Origin: an uncultured Algibacter sp.
GTDB taxonomy: Bacteria; Bacteroidota; Bacteroidia; Flavobacteriales; Flavobacteriaceae
Length of the DNA: 64,000 nt
Direction of reading: 5' to 3'
Assembly (NCBI RefSeq): GCF_947495925.1
Contig: NZ_CANMAU010000007.1
Coordinates: 287,533-351,532 of the forward strand
The position numbers were made by a program, and so were the translations under genes. This document shows, piece after piece, positions 9,291-18,887 of the stretch (positions are counted from its first letter, which is position 1; each line of letters begins with the position of its first letter). The notes beneath the pieces were generated by a model. That model ran no database searches. It was not told the origin of the DNA and saw only the letters and a list, made by a program, of their open reading frames with translations.

Positions 9291-11410
9291 AAGAAGCTCT
9301 GGAATTCGAATTTCCCTGGGAAAACACAAAAACACCTTTAAATGAGAGAGTAGATGCACTAGTTAAGGAAATGACCTTAGAAGAAAAATGTTCTCAAATG
9401 CTAGATATTTGTCCACCTATAGAACGCTTAAATATTCCTGAATATAATTGGTGGAATGAAGCGCTGCATGGTGTGGCACGAAATGGTAGGGCAACTGTTT
9501 TTCCTCAGGCAATTGGATTGGGGGCAACTTTTGATGAAGATTTAATAAAGCGAGTTGGAAATGCTATTTCAGATGAAGCACGTGCAAAATATAACGAAGC
9601 TATTAAAATTAATAATAGAAGCCGTTACGCTGGGTTAACATTTTGGTCCCCAAATGTAAACATCTTTAGAGACCCTAGATGGGGAAGAGGTCAAGAAACT
9701 TATGGTGAAGATCCTTATTTAACAAGTAGAATTGGTGTTTCTTTTGTTAAAGGCTTGCAAGGTGATAATCCAGATTATATTAAAGCCGCTGCTTGTGCAA
9801 AGCATTATGCAGTTCATAGTGGACCAGAAGAATTTCGTCATGAGTTTGATGCGGTAGTAAGTAAAAAGGATTTATTCGAAACCTATTTGCCAGCGTTTAA
9901 GGCCTTAGTTCAGGAAGCTAATGTTGAGGGGGTCATGGGAGCTTATAATAGAACGCTTGGTGTACCATGTTGTGGGAGCCCTTATTTACTTCAAGGTATA
10001 TTAAGGGATCGTTGGGGGTTTAATGGTTATGTCGTTTCAGATTGTGGTGCTGTAAATGATTTTCATGCTTTCCATAAAGTAACGAATACACCCGAAGAAT
10101 CTGCAGCTTTAGCGCTTAAAAGCGGAACTAATATAAATTGTGGGAATGTATATAAGGTATTGAAAAATGCTTTGAATCAAGATCTAATTACTGTCGATTT
10201 GTTAGACCAAAGGTTAAAAGAAAACTTATTAACTAGATTTAAATTGGGCATGTTCGATCCTATTGGTTTAAATCCATACGATGCTATTACTGCAGATGTT
10301 GTGGACTCAGATTCACATAGAAAAATTGCGCGCGAGGCTGCCCAAAAATCGATTGTTTTGCTAAAGAATGATAGAAGTGTTTTACCCTTAAAAAAAGACA
10401 CACGTACCATGTATGTCGTGGGCCCTAATGCTTCAAACGAAGAGGTTCTACTTGGTAATTATTATGGTTTAACTAGCAATACTCAAACCATTTTAGATGG
10501 TATAGTAAGTAAGGTTAGTCCGGGAACAAGTATTAATTACAAATCGGGAGTTTTACCTTTTAGAGAAAACGTGAACCCCATTGATTGGTCTACGGGTGAA
10601 GCAGGAAAGTCTGATGTTTGTATTGCGGTTATGGGGATATCTGCACTATTAGAAGGAGAAGAAGGTGAGGCTATAGCATCCAGTGAAAAAGGCGATAGAA
10701 CGCAAATTAAATTACCTGAAAATCAAATTAATTATGTTAAGAAAATAAGAAAGAATACGGATAAACCAATTGTTTTGGTCTTAACAGGAGGAAGCCCAAT
10801 TGCGATTCCAGAATTATTCGATTTGGTAGATGCGGTTCTTTTTGTTTGGTATCCGGGAGAAGAAGGAGGTAATGCGGTTGCAGATGTTCTTTTTGGAGAT
10901 GTACCTCCATCTGGAAAACTTCCTATTACCTTTCCGAAATCGGTGGATCAATTGCCTGCTTATGAAGATTATAATATGAAGGGAAGAACCTATAAATATA
11001 TGGTTAAGGAACCTCAATTTCCTTTTGGATTTGGTTTATCTTATACGTCTTTTGAATACAGTAATTTAAAAATTAGTGACAGTTATGAGGTAAATGTAGA
11101 TTTGTCAAATGCGGGTAAATTAGATTCAGATGAAGTTGTGCAATTATATATTAGTTCACCTTTGGCAGGAAAAGAAGACCCTATTTACGATTTAAAATCA
11201 TTCAAGCGCGTCTTCGTTAAGGCAGGAGAGACAGTAAATGTTAGTTTTAGTTTGTCAAAAAAAGCATTCAATCAATTTGATGGTGCTGGAAAAGAAGTAC
11301 TTAGGCCGGGTGAATATAAAGTTTATGTAGGAGGGGCATTACCATCAGATTTAAGTGAAAAATTGGGAGCATCAATACCAGTAACAACAAAAATCATCTT
11401 GAAAACTTAA
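9251..11410 (+). CDS. GH3 glycoside hydrolase, probable beta-xylosidase
   Basis: GH3 exo-enzyme of about 719 residues, read here from the TTG at 9251 because its leader (ATG 9186) is out of frame. The N-terminal barrel has NWWNEALHGVAR, a pattern typical of GH3 beta-xylosidases, then DPRWGRGQETYGEDP. The nucleophile Asp near residue 264 is in VSDCGAV. The second domain follows (KNDRSVLPL, GEEGEA), then WYPGEEGGNAVADVLFGD with SGKLPITFP, and a fibronectin III-like end. It would release terminal beta-xylose (or a similar sugar) from oligosaccharides. The xylose operon at 47.8-53.2 kb could use the product. As annotated the protein has no secretion signal, which is odd for this locus. Confidence 0.9.
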   Translation: MQKKEVKNQDVAIKEALEFEFPWENTKTPLNERVDALVKEMTLEEKCSQMLDICPPIERLNIPEYNWWNEALHGVARNGRATVFPQAIGLGATFDEDLIKRVGNAISDEARAKYNEAIKINNRSRYAGLTFWSPNVNIFRDPRWGRGQETYGEDPYLTSRIGVSFVKGLQGDNPDYIKAAACAKHYAVHSGPEEFRHEFDAVVSKKDLFETYLPAFKALVQEANVEGVMGAYNRTLGVPCCGSPYLLQGILRDRWGFNGYVVSDCGAVNDFHAFHKVTNTPEESAALALKSGTNINCGNVYKVLKNALNQDLITVDLLDQRLKENLLTRFKLGMFDPIGLNPYDAITADVVDSDSHRKIAREAAQKSIVLLKNDRSVLPLKKDTRTMYVVGPNASNEEVLLGNYYGLTSNTQTILDGIVSKVSPGTSINYKSGVLPFRENVNPIDWSTGEAGKSDVCIAVMGISALLEGEEGEAIASSEKGDRTQIKLPENQINYVKKIRKNTDKPIVLVLTGGSPIAIPELFDLVDAVLFVWYPGEEGGNAVADVLFGDVPPSGKLPITFPKSVDQLPAYEDYNMKGRTYKYMVKEPQFPFGFGLSYTSFEYSNLKISDSYEVNVDLSNAGKLDSDEVVQLYISSPLAGKEDPIYDLKSFKRVFVKAGETVNVSFSLSKKAFNQFDGAGKEVLRPGEYKVYVGGALPSDLSEKLGASIPVTTKIILKT

Positions 11411-11455
11411 TTAATCACAATGTTGTGTTAACCAATATCTAACCTTGTATACATC

Positions 11456-13024
11456 ATGAAAGTCATAAAAGTCGTTTTACTACCTCTGTTAATATGTGTG
11501 TTTAATATTGCATGCAAAGAAAAGCAAAAAGATGAAGTATTGGAAAACCATGTCCCGAAGTATACAGCAGATTGGGAATCTTTAAAAGAACATGTAACTC
11601 CTGAATGGTTTTTAGATGCTAAATTTGGTATTTATTGTCATTGGGGCCCTTATTCGGTTCCTGAATACGAAAATGAATGGTACGCACACTGGATGTATGT
11701 GAATGGTGATAATCCTGAGGCGAAAAATGGTAAACCAACTAAATTTTATGAGCATCATGTAAAAACTTATGGTCCTTTAAATGAATTTGGCTATAAAGAT
11801 TTTATTCCTATGTTTAAAGCTGAAAAGTTCAATGCTGCTGAATGGGCTGATCTATTTCAAAAAGCAGGAGCAAAATTTGCAGGACCAGTTTCTGAACATG
11901 CTGATGGTTTTGCAATGTGGGATAGTGAATTGACAGAGTGGGATGTTAAGGATATGGGACCTAAGAGAGATATAATGGGTGAATTATCAGAAGAGATACG
12001 TAAGCGTGATATGAAGTTTATTGCTACTTTTCACAGACATTGGTTATTTGGTTGGTACCCTACCTGGGATGAGACTACCGATGCTTCCGATCCAAAATAC
12101 GCTGGTTTATATGGACCAAAGTTAAAGAAAGGAGATAATCAAATGCCTTTGAATCCGCATGAAATTGATTCTGGAGTTGAACGTTATTATCCGCTTGCAG
12201 ATCAAGATTTTAGTGATGAGTGGCTTAACAGATTGAAGGAAATTGTAGATAAATATAATCCAGATTTAGTTTGGTTTGATAATAAAATGGATGTGGTTAG
12301 TGAAGACCATAGAAAAGAATTTTTAGAATATTATTATAACCATGCAGATCAAAAGAATCAAGATGTAGTTTCCACATATAAATTCTATGATTTTGCAAAG
12401 GGAACGGCTGTTTTAGATTTAGAGCGATCAAGAATGAGTGAAAAGCAAGATTTTCCTTGGTTAACCGATGATTCTATTGATTGGAAATCATGGTCTCATA
12501 TTAGTAATCCTAGATATAAATCTACAAATAGGTTAATTGATTTTCTAGTTGATGTAGTTAGTAAAAATGGAGCTGTACTTTTAAATATTACACCTAGAGC
12601 AGACGGAGCCATTCCTGAACCTGTTAAGGAACGTTTGTTGGAAATGGGGGATTGGCTAAAAATAAACGGGGAAGCTATTTATGGAACTCGAACATTTAAA
12701 ATTTATGGTGAAGGTGATGCCGAGGTTATTGAAGGACATTTAAGTGAAGAAAAGAACGCCGATAATACGGCTAAAGATATTCGTTTTACTACAAAAGAAG
12801 ATATCCTGTATGCGATTGTTTTAGATTGGCCTAAGGGAGAAGAATTAAAAATACGTAGTTTGAAATCTGGAAACCAACTGTTTACTTCGAATATTGAATC
12901 TGTTGAAATGTTGGGTCATGAAAGGAATTTAGATTTTTCTAGTACTCCAGAAGGTTTAAAAATAAAATTACCTAAGAAAGTTGGGAATTATGCGTATGCG
13001 TTTAAAATAACACCTAAAAAATAG
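11456..13024 (+). CDS. alpha-L-fucosidase GH29, lipoprotein
   Basis: A complete GH29 enzyme of 522 residues with a lipoprotein leader (VFNIAC). Family signs are WFLDAKFGIYCHWGPYSVPE near the N-terminus, EHADGFAMWDS, FHRHWLFGWYPTWDE, the nucleophile Asp275 in DLVWFDNKMD, and VSKNGAVLLNITP plus ADGAIP before the C-terminal sandwich domain. It removes alpha-L-fucose (possibly galactose in some relatives) from the ends of glycans with retention. It is the last gene of the sulfatase-GH3-GH29 group and a paralogue of the fucosidase at the window start. L-fucose degradation gives lactaldehyde, which the AldA-like enzyme at 34987 could take up. Confidence 0.95.
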   Translation: MKVIKVVLLPLLICVFNIACKEKQKDEVLENHVPKYTADWESLKEHVTPEWFLDAKFGIYCHWGPYSVPEYENEWYAHWMYVNGDNPEAKNGKPTKFYEHHVKTYGPLNEFGYKDFIPMFKAEKFNAAEWADLFQKAGAKFAGPVSEHADGFAMWDSELTEWDVKDMGPKRDIMGELSEEIRKRDMKFIATFHRHWLFGWYPTWDETTDASDPKYAGLYGPKLKKGDNQMPLNPHEIDSGVERYYPLADQDFSDEWLNRLKEIVDKYNPDLVWFDNKMDVVSEDHRKEFLEYYYNHADQKNQDVVSTYKFYDFAKGTAVLDLERSRMSEKQDFPWLTDDSIDWKSWSHISNPRYKSTNRLIDFLVDVVSKNGAVLLNITPRADGAIPEPVKERLLEMGDWLKINGEAIYGTRTFKIYGEGDAEVIEGHLSEEKNADNTAKDIRFTTKEDILYAIVLDWPKGEELKIRSLKSGNQLFTSNIESVEMLGHERNLDFSSTPEGLKIKLPKKVGNYAYAFKITPKK

Positions 13025-13202
13025 TTGTTAATTTATACGGTAACTTTTCATGTTAACTTAAACTAGAATTTTGTGTGATTTAGTTTAGTATGTATTTTTA
13101 GGCATTTACGCTTACTTTACTAAGCTTTTCAATTTATATTGGAGAATCACTATTAAACCAGTATTTAATTAAAGCAGATAAAACATATAAATATTCAAAG
13201 CC

Positions 13203-14243
13203 ATGTCGATTTTTTATTTAGGAAGCTATACAGAAATGTTAGGTCGAAATTTTGGAGGATCGGGAACCGGTATTTATGTGGTTGAGTTAAATGAACAAAC
13301 TGGGGTTTTAACGCATTTATCTACCATGGAAACTGTAAATCCGTCTTACATGGTTAAAAGTCCCGATAAATCGTTTTTATATGCTGTGTCGGAGGTTGTT
13401 CAAATTAAGCACCCTAAAGTAAAAGCCTATAGAATAAATGAAGACTATTCTTTAAGCTTTGTTAATGAGATTAGTGTTTCGGGTAGTTTACCTTGTCATA
13501 TTGAGTTTCAAAATAATAATGTATTTGTAGCTTGTTACGGAACTGGTAACGTAATTCAGTATAAGGTTAATGATGATGGGGCACTAGTAAATGAAATAAG
13601 TAATATAAAACATTCAGGATCAAGTATAAACAGAGAAAGACAAGAAGCTCCTCACGCACATCAAGTGGTGATTCATCCGAATAAAAATCAAATATTTGTG
13701 CCTGATTTGGGTATAGATAAGGTAAAGGCATACCAATTAAAGAATAATCTTTTAAGCGTAGATTACAATTCGGATATCAAGATACCTGAGGGGCTTGGGC
13801 CACGTCATTTAGTATTTAAAAAAGACGGGAAAATAGGCTATGTAATTAATGAATTAAGTGGAGATGTTTCTATATTAGTAAGAAGCGGCAGTTCTTTTAC
13901 ATTCAAAAAAAATATAAAATCGTTACCAGATACTTTTACCGGATTACCTAGTTCATCTGCTTTAAGAATTCATCCAAGTGAAACCTTTTTGTACGTTGCT
14001 AATAGAACTCTGGATACGATTACTATTTTTAAAATAGTTACTGATGATTTGGTACTTGTTGATTACACCTATACGCAAGGCAAAACAATTAGAGAGTTTA
14101 ATATTAGCCCGAATGGAATATGGCTTATTGCATGTTTGCAAGATTCTAACGAAACCATTGTATATAGAATCCTTTTAAATGGTAAGTTGGATGAAGTATA
14201 TCGATCAACATCTTTTACTTCTCCAGTTTGCGTTGCTTTTTAG
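13203..14243 (+). CDS. lactonase family (YbhE-like) beta-propeller protein
   Basis: 346 residues without a signal peptide, so cytoplasmic. It begins IFYLGSYT and continues with propeller blades having SPDKSFLYAVSE, EAPHAHQVVIHP, LGPRHLVF and RIHPSETFLYVANR, typical of the seven-bladed 6-phosphogluconolactonase (Pgl/YbhE) family. Members open sugar lactones, or are propellers of unknown substrate. In a polysaccharide locus it may hydrolyse a lactone made by oxidising a released sugar. It lies 178 bases after the fucosidase, so it may have its own promoter, and is convergent with the next gene at a 5-base gap. Confidence 0.85.
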   Translation: MSIFYLGSYTEMLGRNFGGSGTGIYVVELNEQTGVLTHLSTMETVNPSYMVKSPDKSFLYAVSEVVQIKHPKVKAYRINEDYSLSFVNEISVSGSLPCHIEFQNNNVFVACYGTGNVIQYKVNDDGALVNEISNIKHSGSSINRERQEAPHAHQVVIHPNKNQIFVPDLGIDKVKAYQLKNNLLSVDYNSDIKIPEGLGPRHLVFKKDGKIGYVINELSGDVSILVRSGSSFTFKKNIKSLPDTFTGLPSSSALRIHPSETFLYVANRTLDTITIFKIVTDDLVLVDYTYTQGKTIREFNISPNGIWLIACLQDSNETIVYRILLNGKLDEVYRSTSFTSPVCVAF

Positions 14244-14248
14244 AAAAT

Positions 14249-15451
14249 TTACTTTTTAATAATACCTAAGGAGCAATCCCTTAGCGAAATTTTTAAAAGT
14301 TTTAATGCGATGTCCTCTAAGGCTGATGCTGTACCTGAAAAGTGATAAACCCTATGAAAATGTTCTAGATTTTCATTAGGAGCTAATTCTTTAAACGGCG
14401 ATGTAGATTCTAGTTCAAAAAAACTTGTTTTGTTGGTTTTTGAATAGTCCATGGTTCCATTATTATATATAGGAATGACTTCTCCTTGATATGGCTCTTT
14501 TTGAATACTCACATTTGAGTTAAAAAAGAGGCTATCATTGGTTTTTCTATACTGTACAATGGTTAGTTGTTTTTTGTTTTTTGAGTAACAGCCATAAATA
14601 GTTGGAGCTAAAGTATTTGGAATACCAATTTTACTTCTATATTTTCCGTCTGCTTTAAATAATACAACTTGTTTTTTTATTGAAAGTCTTTCAGAGTCTA
14701 GCGGTCCCATATACTTGTAAATATCCTCGAGCGATGCCGGTTTTTCCAATGGAATAATAACAACAGATTCATCCGAACCTTCAAACATACCAGCACTCCA
14801 CAAAGCAATAAGTCCCGTTTCTTTTTTCCATTTTTTTAAACCGGTATTTGTAAGCGTATGAGCAGATTCATAGGCAACATAATTTAAGTTTTTATCAAGA
14901 GAAATATTTAGATTATTTTCTATGGTATGTCTTTCTAATATTTTTATCCTGCGCTCAATATTGAGACGAAAGCATGTTCCAATGAAGTTGGTAAGCTCCA
15001 TACCTTTTTCTAAAACTACAGACCTACTAGATGAACTCTTTAACGTAAAAGCATCACTACTTAGCTGGGGTGGGACCATCCAGTTGGTCTCCCTTAGTGG
15101 CTTTAATTGTTGAAAGTAAAACGAATGTTGCCCTCCAAGTGGACCAAGCCAGATTCTATCTTCACCGCCAATAGCTTCAAAATTAATGCTACCATTATTA
15201 AAAGCAAATTTATTTATCCAGCCATTATTTTTTCCTTTTAAGCCATGATATGATGAGCCAATAATTTTTCCTTGAATTTCTGGAGCTATAGCTATACGAC
15301 CCTTACCATCTGAAGATACTAATTCAATGATTCTTGTTTTTGAAGCAAATAATTCAAAATCAGTTTCATAATTGCTTATTTGGGCATATAAATCATTAAA
15401 TAAAAATATAAAAAGGGTTACTATTGTACTTATTTTATAACGAAGTTTCAC
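14249..15451 (-). CDS. secreted protein of unknown function (DUF6786-like)
   Basis: 400 residues with a cleavable signal peptide (FIFLFNDLYAQ). Visible features are RIAIAPEIQGKIIGSS, GGEDRIWLGPLGGQ, FIGTCFRLNIERRIKIL and a C-terminal ENLEHFHRVYHFSG. This pattern recalls secreted Bacteroidota proteins with a galactose-mutarotase-like supersandwich (DUF6786 or DUF4380 type), but I cannot assign the family with certainty and no enzymatic role is known to me. The start codon overlaps the stop of the upstream DUF1080 gene by 4 bases (ATGA), so the two are translationally coupled. It is the last gene of the long minus-strand operon. Confidence 0.75.
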   Translation of the reverse strand: MKLRYKISTIVTLFIFLFNDLYAQISNYETDFELFASKTRIIELVSSDGKGRIAIAPEIQGKIIGSSYHGLKGKNNGWINKFAFNNGSINFEAIGGEDRIWLGPLGGQHSFYFQQLKPLRETNWMVPPQLSSDAFTLKSSSSRSVVLEKGMELTNFIGTCFRLNIERRIKILERHTIENNLNISLDKNLNYVAYESAHTLTNTGLKKWKKETGLIALWSAGMFEGSDESVVIIPLEKPASLEDIYKYMGPLDSERLSIKKQVVLFKADGKYRSKIGIPNTLAPTIYGCYSKNKKQLTIVQYRKTNDSLFFNSNVSIQKEPYQGEVIPIYNNGTMDYSKTNKTSFFELESTSPFKELAPNENLEHFHRVYHFSGTASALEDIALKLLKISLRDCSLGIIKK

Positions 15452-16251
15452 TTTAAATTTTTTATTATAATTTGTTTAAATTCAATGCCTTGACCTTCAG
15501 ATTGTAATCCTATATAGCCTTCTGTTAGTCGTTTACCATCAATTTTTATTTCAGGGTTATAGCCTTTAACAACTTCACCTCCAATTTGTGGTTTAGAATA
15601 TCGTAAAACTTCTTTACCATTAACTTTATGAATAACAAGAGAATCTTTATAAACAATTAAATCTCCATTTTGCCATTCATCCCAGGGTAAGGTTTCTGAT
15701 GTGGATTTTATGCAATGCCTAGAATCCATTACATTATTAAAGACGACTTCGGATCCAGGGGAACACATGTTTCCTGTGGGCCTTGGTTCTCCAACGTTTT
15801 CTTCTGCCAGAATTTGGTATTCTACAGATATGGGCCAATTCTGTTCTTTTAAAATAGTTTTTGGATCTTGCGAATGAAACATAATACCACTATTTCTATA
15901 TGTAAAGTAGGGAGCATCTTTTAACCACTGATTGGTAAATTTGTATTTAAATTTTAAATGAAAGGAAGAAAATGGCTTATTGTAAAATAGATGGCCAAAT
16001 CGCTCTCCAAAGAGTTGGTTTTCGTAATCATCATAATTTACTTGAATGACGCCATTAACTACACGAAAGGTATTTGCATAATTATCTCCCAGTTTATGAT
16101 GATAAAGCTTCATATTCCAACCATCTAAGCTCTTTCCATTGAATAACGATAACCATTCTGATTCATTATTTTTTGGTTTTTCAGAAGTACTTTTACAAGC
16201 TAGATTTAGTATTAATAATACTAAAAGGAGTATTTTTTTATTAATATCCAT
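15448..16251 (-). CDS. DUF1080 (3-keto-disaccharide hydrolase-type) lipoprotein
   Basis: 267 residues with a lipoprotein leader (LLILNLAC). The body has SLFNGKSLDGWNM at the start, FRVVNGVIQV, an RNSGIMFHSQDP stretch, PISVEYQI and WNGDLIV-like strands, and ends GYIGLQSEGQGIEFKQIIIKNL. These are the marks of DUF1080, a concanavalin-like jelly roll. Some DUF1080 proteins cleave 3-keto-glycosides formed by oxidoreductases; others may only bind sugar. Its position at the end of the PUL operon, coupled to the next gene, supports a role in final steps on the oligosaccharide. Substrate not known. Confidence 0.88.
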   Translation of the reverse strand: MDINKKILLLVLLILNLACKSTSEKPKNNESEWLSLFNGKSLDGWNMKLYHHKLGDNYANTFRVVNGVIQVNYDDYENQLFGERFGHLFYNKPFSSFHLKFKYKFTNQWLKDAPYFTYRNSGIMFHSQDPKTILKEQNWPISVEYQILAEENVGEPRPTGNMCSPGSEVVFNNVMDSRHCIKSTSETLPWDEWQNGDLIVYKDSLVIHKVNGKEVLRYSKPQIGGEVVKGYNPEIKIDGKRLTEGYIGLQSEGQGIEFKQIIIKNLK

Positions 16252-16256
16252 AAAGC

Positions 16257-18812
16257 TTAATTAGAAGTTAGTTTTAATGAGCTTAATTGTTTGTCTTTTA
16301 ATTTACAATTAATTTCAACGTTTCCTGACTCTTTAGTAGATTGAATAATTAGTATTGCTTTTCCGTTGTGTGTTATCACTTTATTGGTTTTATGCGGTTG
16401 TATATTCATTTCCCAACCATTGTCTACACCAATATTCTTTGCTGGACCAGATACAGTAAATTCAATTTCGGTATCACCGTCAATTATTAGGTTATTATTA
16501 TCATCAAATAGGGTAGCGGTTATAATGGAAACATCGTAACCATTAGCACTTAAATTATTTTTAGAACTTTCTAAATTAATTTTAGCAATTTTGGTCTTGT
16601 TAGTGTTTAGTACATATTCGTCAGCCTTTATTCCCCCATTATACCCGATAACTTTTAATTCTCCTTTAGTATAAGGGACTAGCCATTTAATTATATTGTC
16701 AGTTTCACTAAAATTAGCTAGTTTTTGTCTCCCTAATGAGGTTCCATTTAAAAATAATTCAGCTGCTTCACAGTTGGTATATGTTTGCACAATAATGTTT
16801 TCATTCTCTGTATATTTCCATTTCGGATATACTTTATACCATTCCCATTTACGAAGCATTTTCCATACTGGTGGAGGTGTTAATTCCATATTGAATTCCC
16901 AGTTTTCATCTTTATATGAATATTCAGATTCTTTTGCGGGTGTCGTAACCATATAGACTTTAGGTTTATTATTCCATAAACATTCAAAGAAATGCCCTCT
17001 TGGCGTTTTAAAACCTGCAAAATCAAAGAATGATATTTCTAGACCTTTTCTTGGCCAAGGCCCCGCTTCACCCATATATGCAAAGCCTGTCCAAACAAAT
17101 ATTCCAGAGACAAAATCGCGGTCTGTACAATTTTTCCATTCCCAATAATCTCCCCAATTTTCAGTACCCAATATTTTTAAATTTGGATAAGTCTTATGCG
17201 CTATATCATAATCGGATGCTCTATAATTGAACCCAAAAACATCAACAGCGGTTCCATAACCACTTACCATACCAATAGAAGGTAAAACACTACCACAAGT
17301 AATGGGTCTTGTAGTGTCAATTTCTTTGACCCAAGAAACTAATTGCTGAGCAGTATGGGCTAGTGGGTCAATTTTGTTAATGTTGGACTCTAAGGTTTCT
17401 TTAATTATTGCGTTGTCATAAATTGGCACGTATTCATAACCCTGTTCCCCAGAAGTAATATTAACCTCATTAAAAGTTTTTAAGTAATGGGGAAAGGTCC
17501 ACTCAATTTCATTTCCAATACTCCACATAAAAACAGATGGATGATTAAAGTCTCTCAAAATTAAATCCTTTAAATCTCTTTCTGCCCATTCGTTAAAAAC
17601 GGAAGGATAAGATAATGATGCCTTTGCGGAAGCCGCATTATCTCCTAAGTAAACCTTACTCTTTTTTTTAGGATTGTACCATTCATCAAAAGCTTCGTTC
17701 ATGACTAATAACCCTAATTCATCACAAACTTCAAGTAATTCTTTAGCATGCGGGTTATGTGAAAACCTAATGGCATTTACCCCAATAGATTTTAGTTGTT
17801 CAATACGATATTTCCAAATACCCTTTGGGACAGCCGATCCAACGGCACCCGCATCATGGTGCAAGTTAACACCCTTTAATTTCATGCTTTTGTCGTTAAG
17901 GTAAAACCCAGTATTTGCATCAAACCTAAATGTTCTTAGTCCAAAAGTTTCACTGGTATTATCAATTACATGTCCATCTAGAAGTAGGGCTACTTTCAGG
18001 TTATATAAATTAGGATTATCAATAGACCATAATAACGGATCATTAATTGTTATTTCTGTATTTGAAATATTAGGATCTCCAAGGTTTTTAGTAACTGAAT
18101 TTAGAATAGTTCCTTTTGAATCAACAATATTATATTGTAAGGTTAGATTAGGGTTTTCTCCATTTTCTATAGTCGTTTTAATGCTAATTTTTGCTTTTTC
18201 TTTATTAACAAAAGGTGTTCTAATTTGTACGCCCCATTGCTTTATATGAAGTTTATGTTTTTTTATAAGCTGTACTTTTCTATAAATACCGGAACCAGTA
18301 TACCAACGTGAATCAACATATGCCGAATGGTCAACTTTTACGGCTATCACATTATCTGAACCATCAAAATTTAAGTACTCCGTTAGATTATAAGAAAACG
18401 AAATATAACCATTTGGTCGCGTCCCTAATAAATGTCCATTAATCCAAACGCTTGAATTGTTGTAAACCCCATCAAACATAATAGAAATGTGTTTTTCTTT
18501 ATCTTTAGGCTTAAGAGTGAATGTTTTTCTATACCATCCCATACCTCCGGGAACGAAACCCGTGCTTGATGCTGTTTCACCAGTCTTAAGATATCCTTCT
18601 TCTATACTCCAGTCATGTGGTACTTTTATAGATTTCCAGTTGTCATCATTGAAGTTTTTTTCAAAAGCCTCTGGGATATCCCCTAAATGAAATTGCCAAT
18701 TAAAGTTGAAATCAACGATTTCTCTATTAATGCCTTTATTAACGCATGAAACGGCTACAAAATATGTAAGGCTTAATGCCAATATTTTGAAAAGTAATTT
18801 TTGTTTGATCAT
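16257..18812 (-). CDS. GH2 glycoside hydrolase (beta-galactosidase type), lipoprotein
   Basis: 851 residues with a leader ending VAVSC. The order is the sugar-binding domain (VPHDWSIEEGY, GWYRKTFTL, WINGHLLGTRPNGY), an immunoglobulin-like domain, then the barrel with KGVNLHHDAGAVGSAVP, the acid/base Glu435 in WSIGNEIEW and the nucleophile Glu551 in LGTENWGD. A DUF4982-like and an Ig-like domain (ANGYDVSIITATLFDDN) close it. The architecture is that of Bacteroidota PUL beta-galactosidases, although related GH2 enzymes cleave beta-glucuronides or other sugars. It is one of three diverged GH2 genes in this operon, which points to several distinct beta-linkages in the target. Confidence 0.94.
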   Translation of the reverse strand: MIKQKLLFKILALSLTYFVAVSCVNKGINREIVDFNFNWQFHLGDIPEAFEKNFNDDNWKSIKVPHDWSIEEGYLKTGETASSTGFVPGGMGWYRKTFTLKPKDKEKHISIMFDGVYNNSSVWINGHLLGTRPNGYISFSYNLTEYLNFDGSDNVIAVKVDHSAYVDSRWYTGSGIYRKVQLIKKHKLHIKQWGVQIRTPFVNKEKAKISIKTTIENGENPNLTLQYNIVDSKGTILNSVTKNLGDPNISNTEITINDPLLWSIDNPNLYNLKVALLLDGHVIDNTSETFGLRTFRFDANTGFYLNDKSMKLKGVNLHHDAGAVGSAVPKGIWKYRIEQLKSIGVNAIRFSHNPHAKELLEVCDELGLLVMNEAFDEWYNPKKKSKVYLGDNAASAKASLSYPSVFNEWAERDLKDLILRDFNHPSVFMWSIGNEIEWTFPHYLKTFNEVNITSGEQGYEYVPIYDNAIIKETLESNINKIDPLAHTAQQLVSWVKEIDTTRPITCGSVLPSIGMVSGYGTAVDVFGFNYRASDYDIAHKTYPNLKILGTENWGDYWEWKNCTDRDFVSGIFVWTGFAYMGEAGPWPRKGLEISFFDFAGFKTPRGHFFECLWNNKPKVYMVTTPAKESEYSYKDENWEFNMELTPPPVWKMLRKWEWYKVYPKWKYTENENIIVQTYTNCEAAELFLNGTSLGRQKLANFSETDNIIKWLVPYTKGELKVIGYNGGIKADEYVLNTNKTKIAKINLESSKNNLSANGYDVSIITATLFDDNNNLIIDGDTEIEFTVSGPAKNIGVDNGWEMNIQPHKTNKVITHNGKAILIIQSTKESGNVEINCKLKDKQLSSLKLTSN

Positions 18813-18887
18813 TTCAATGTCTGTTTATATTTTTTAAAATGATGATAATGATGGGTGGTATTGTTAAATTCAATTGTCCGTTTTACA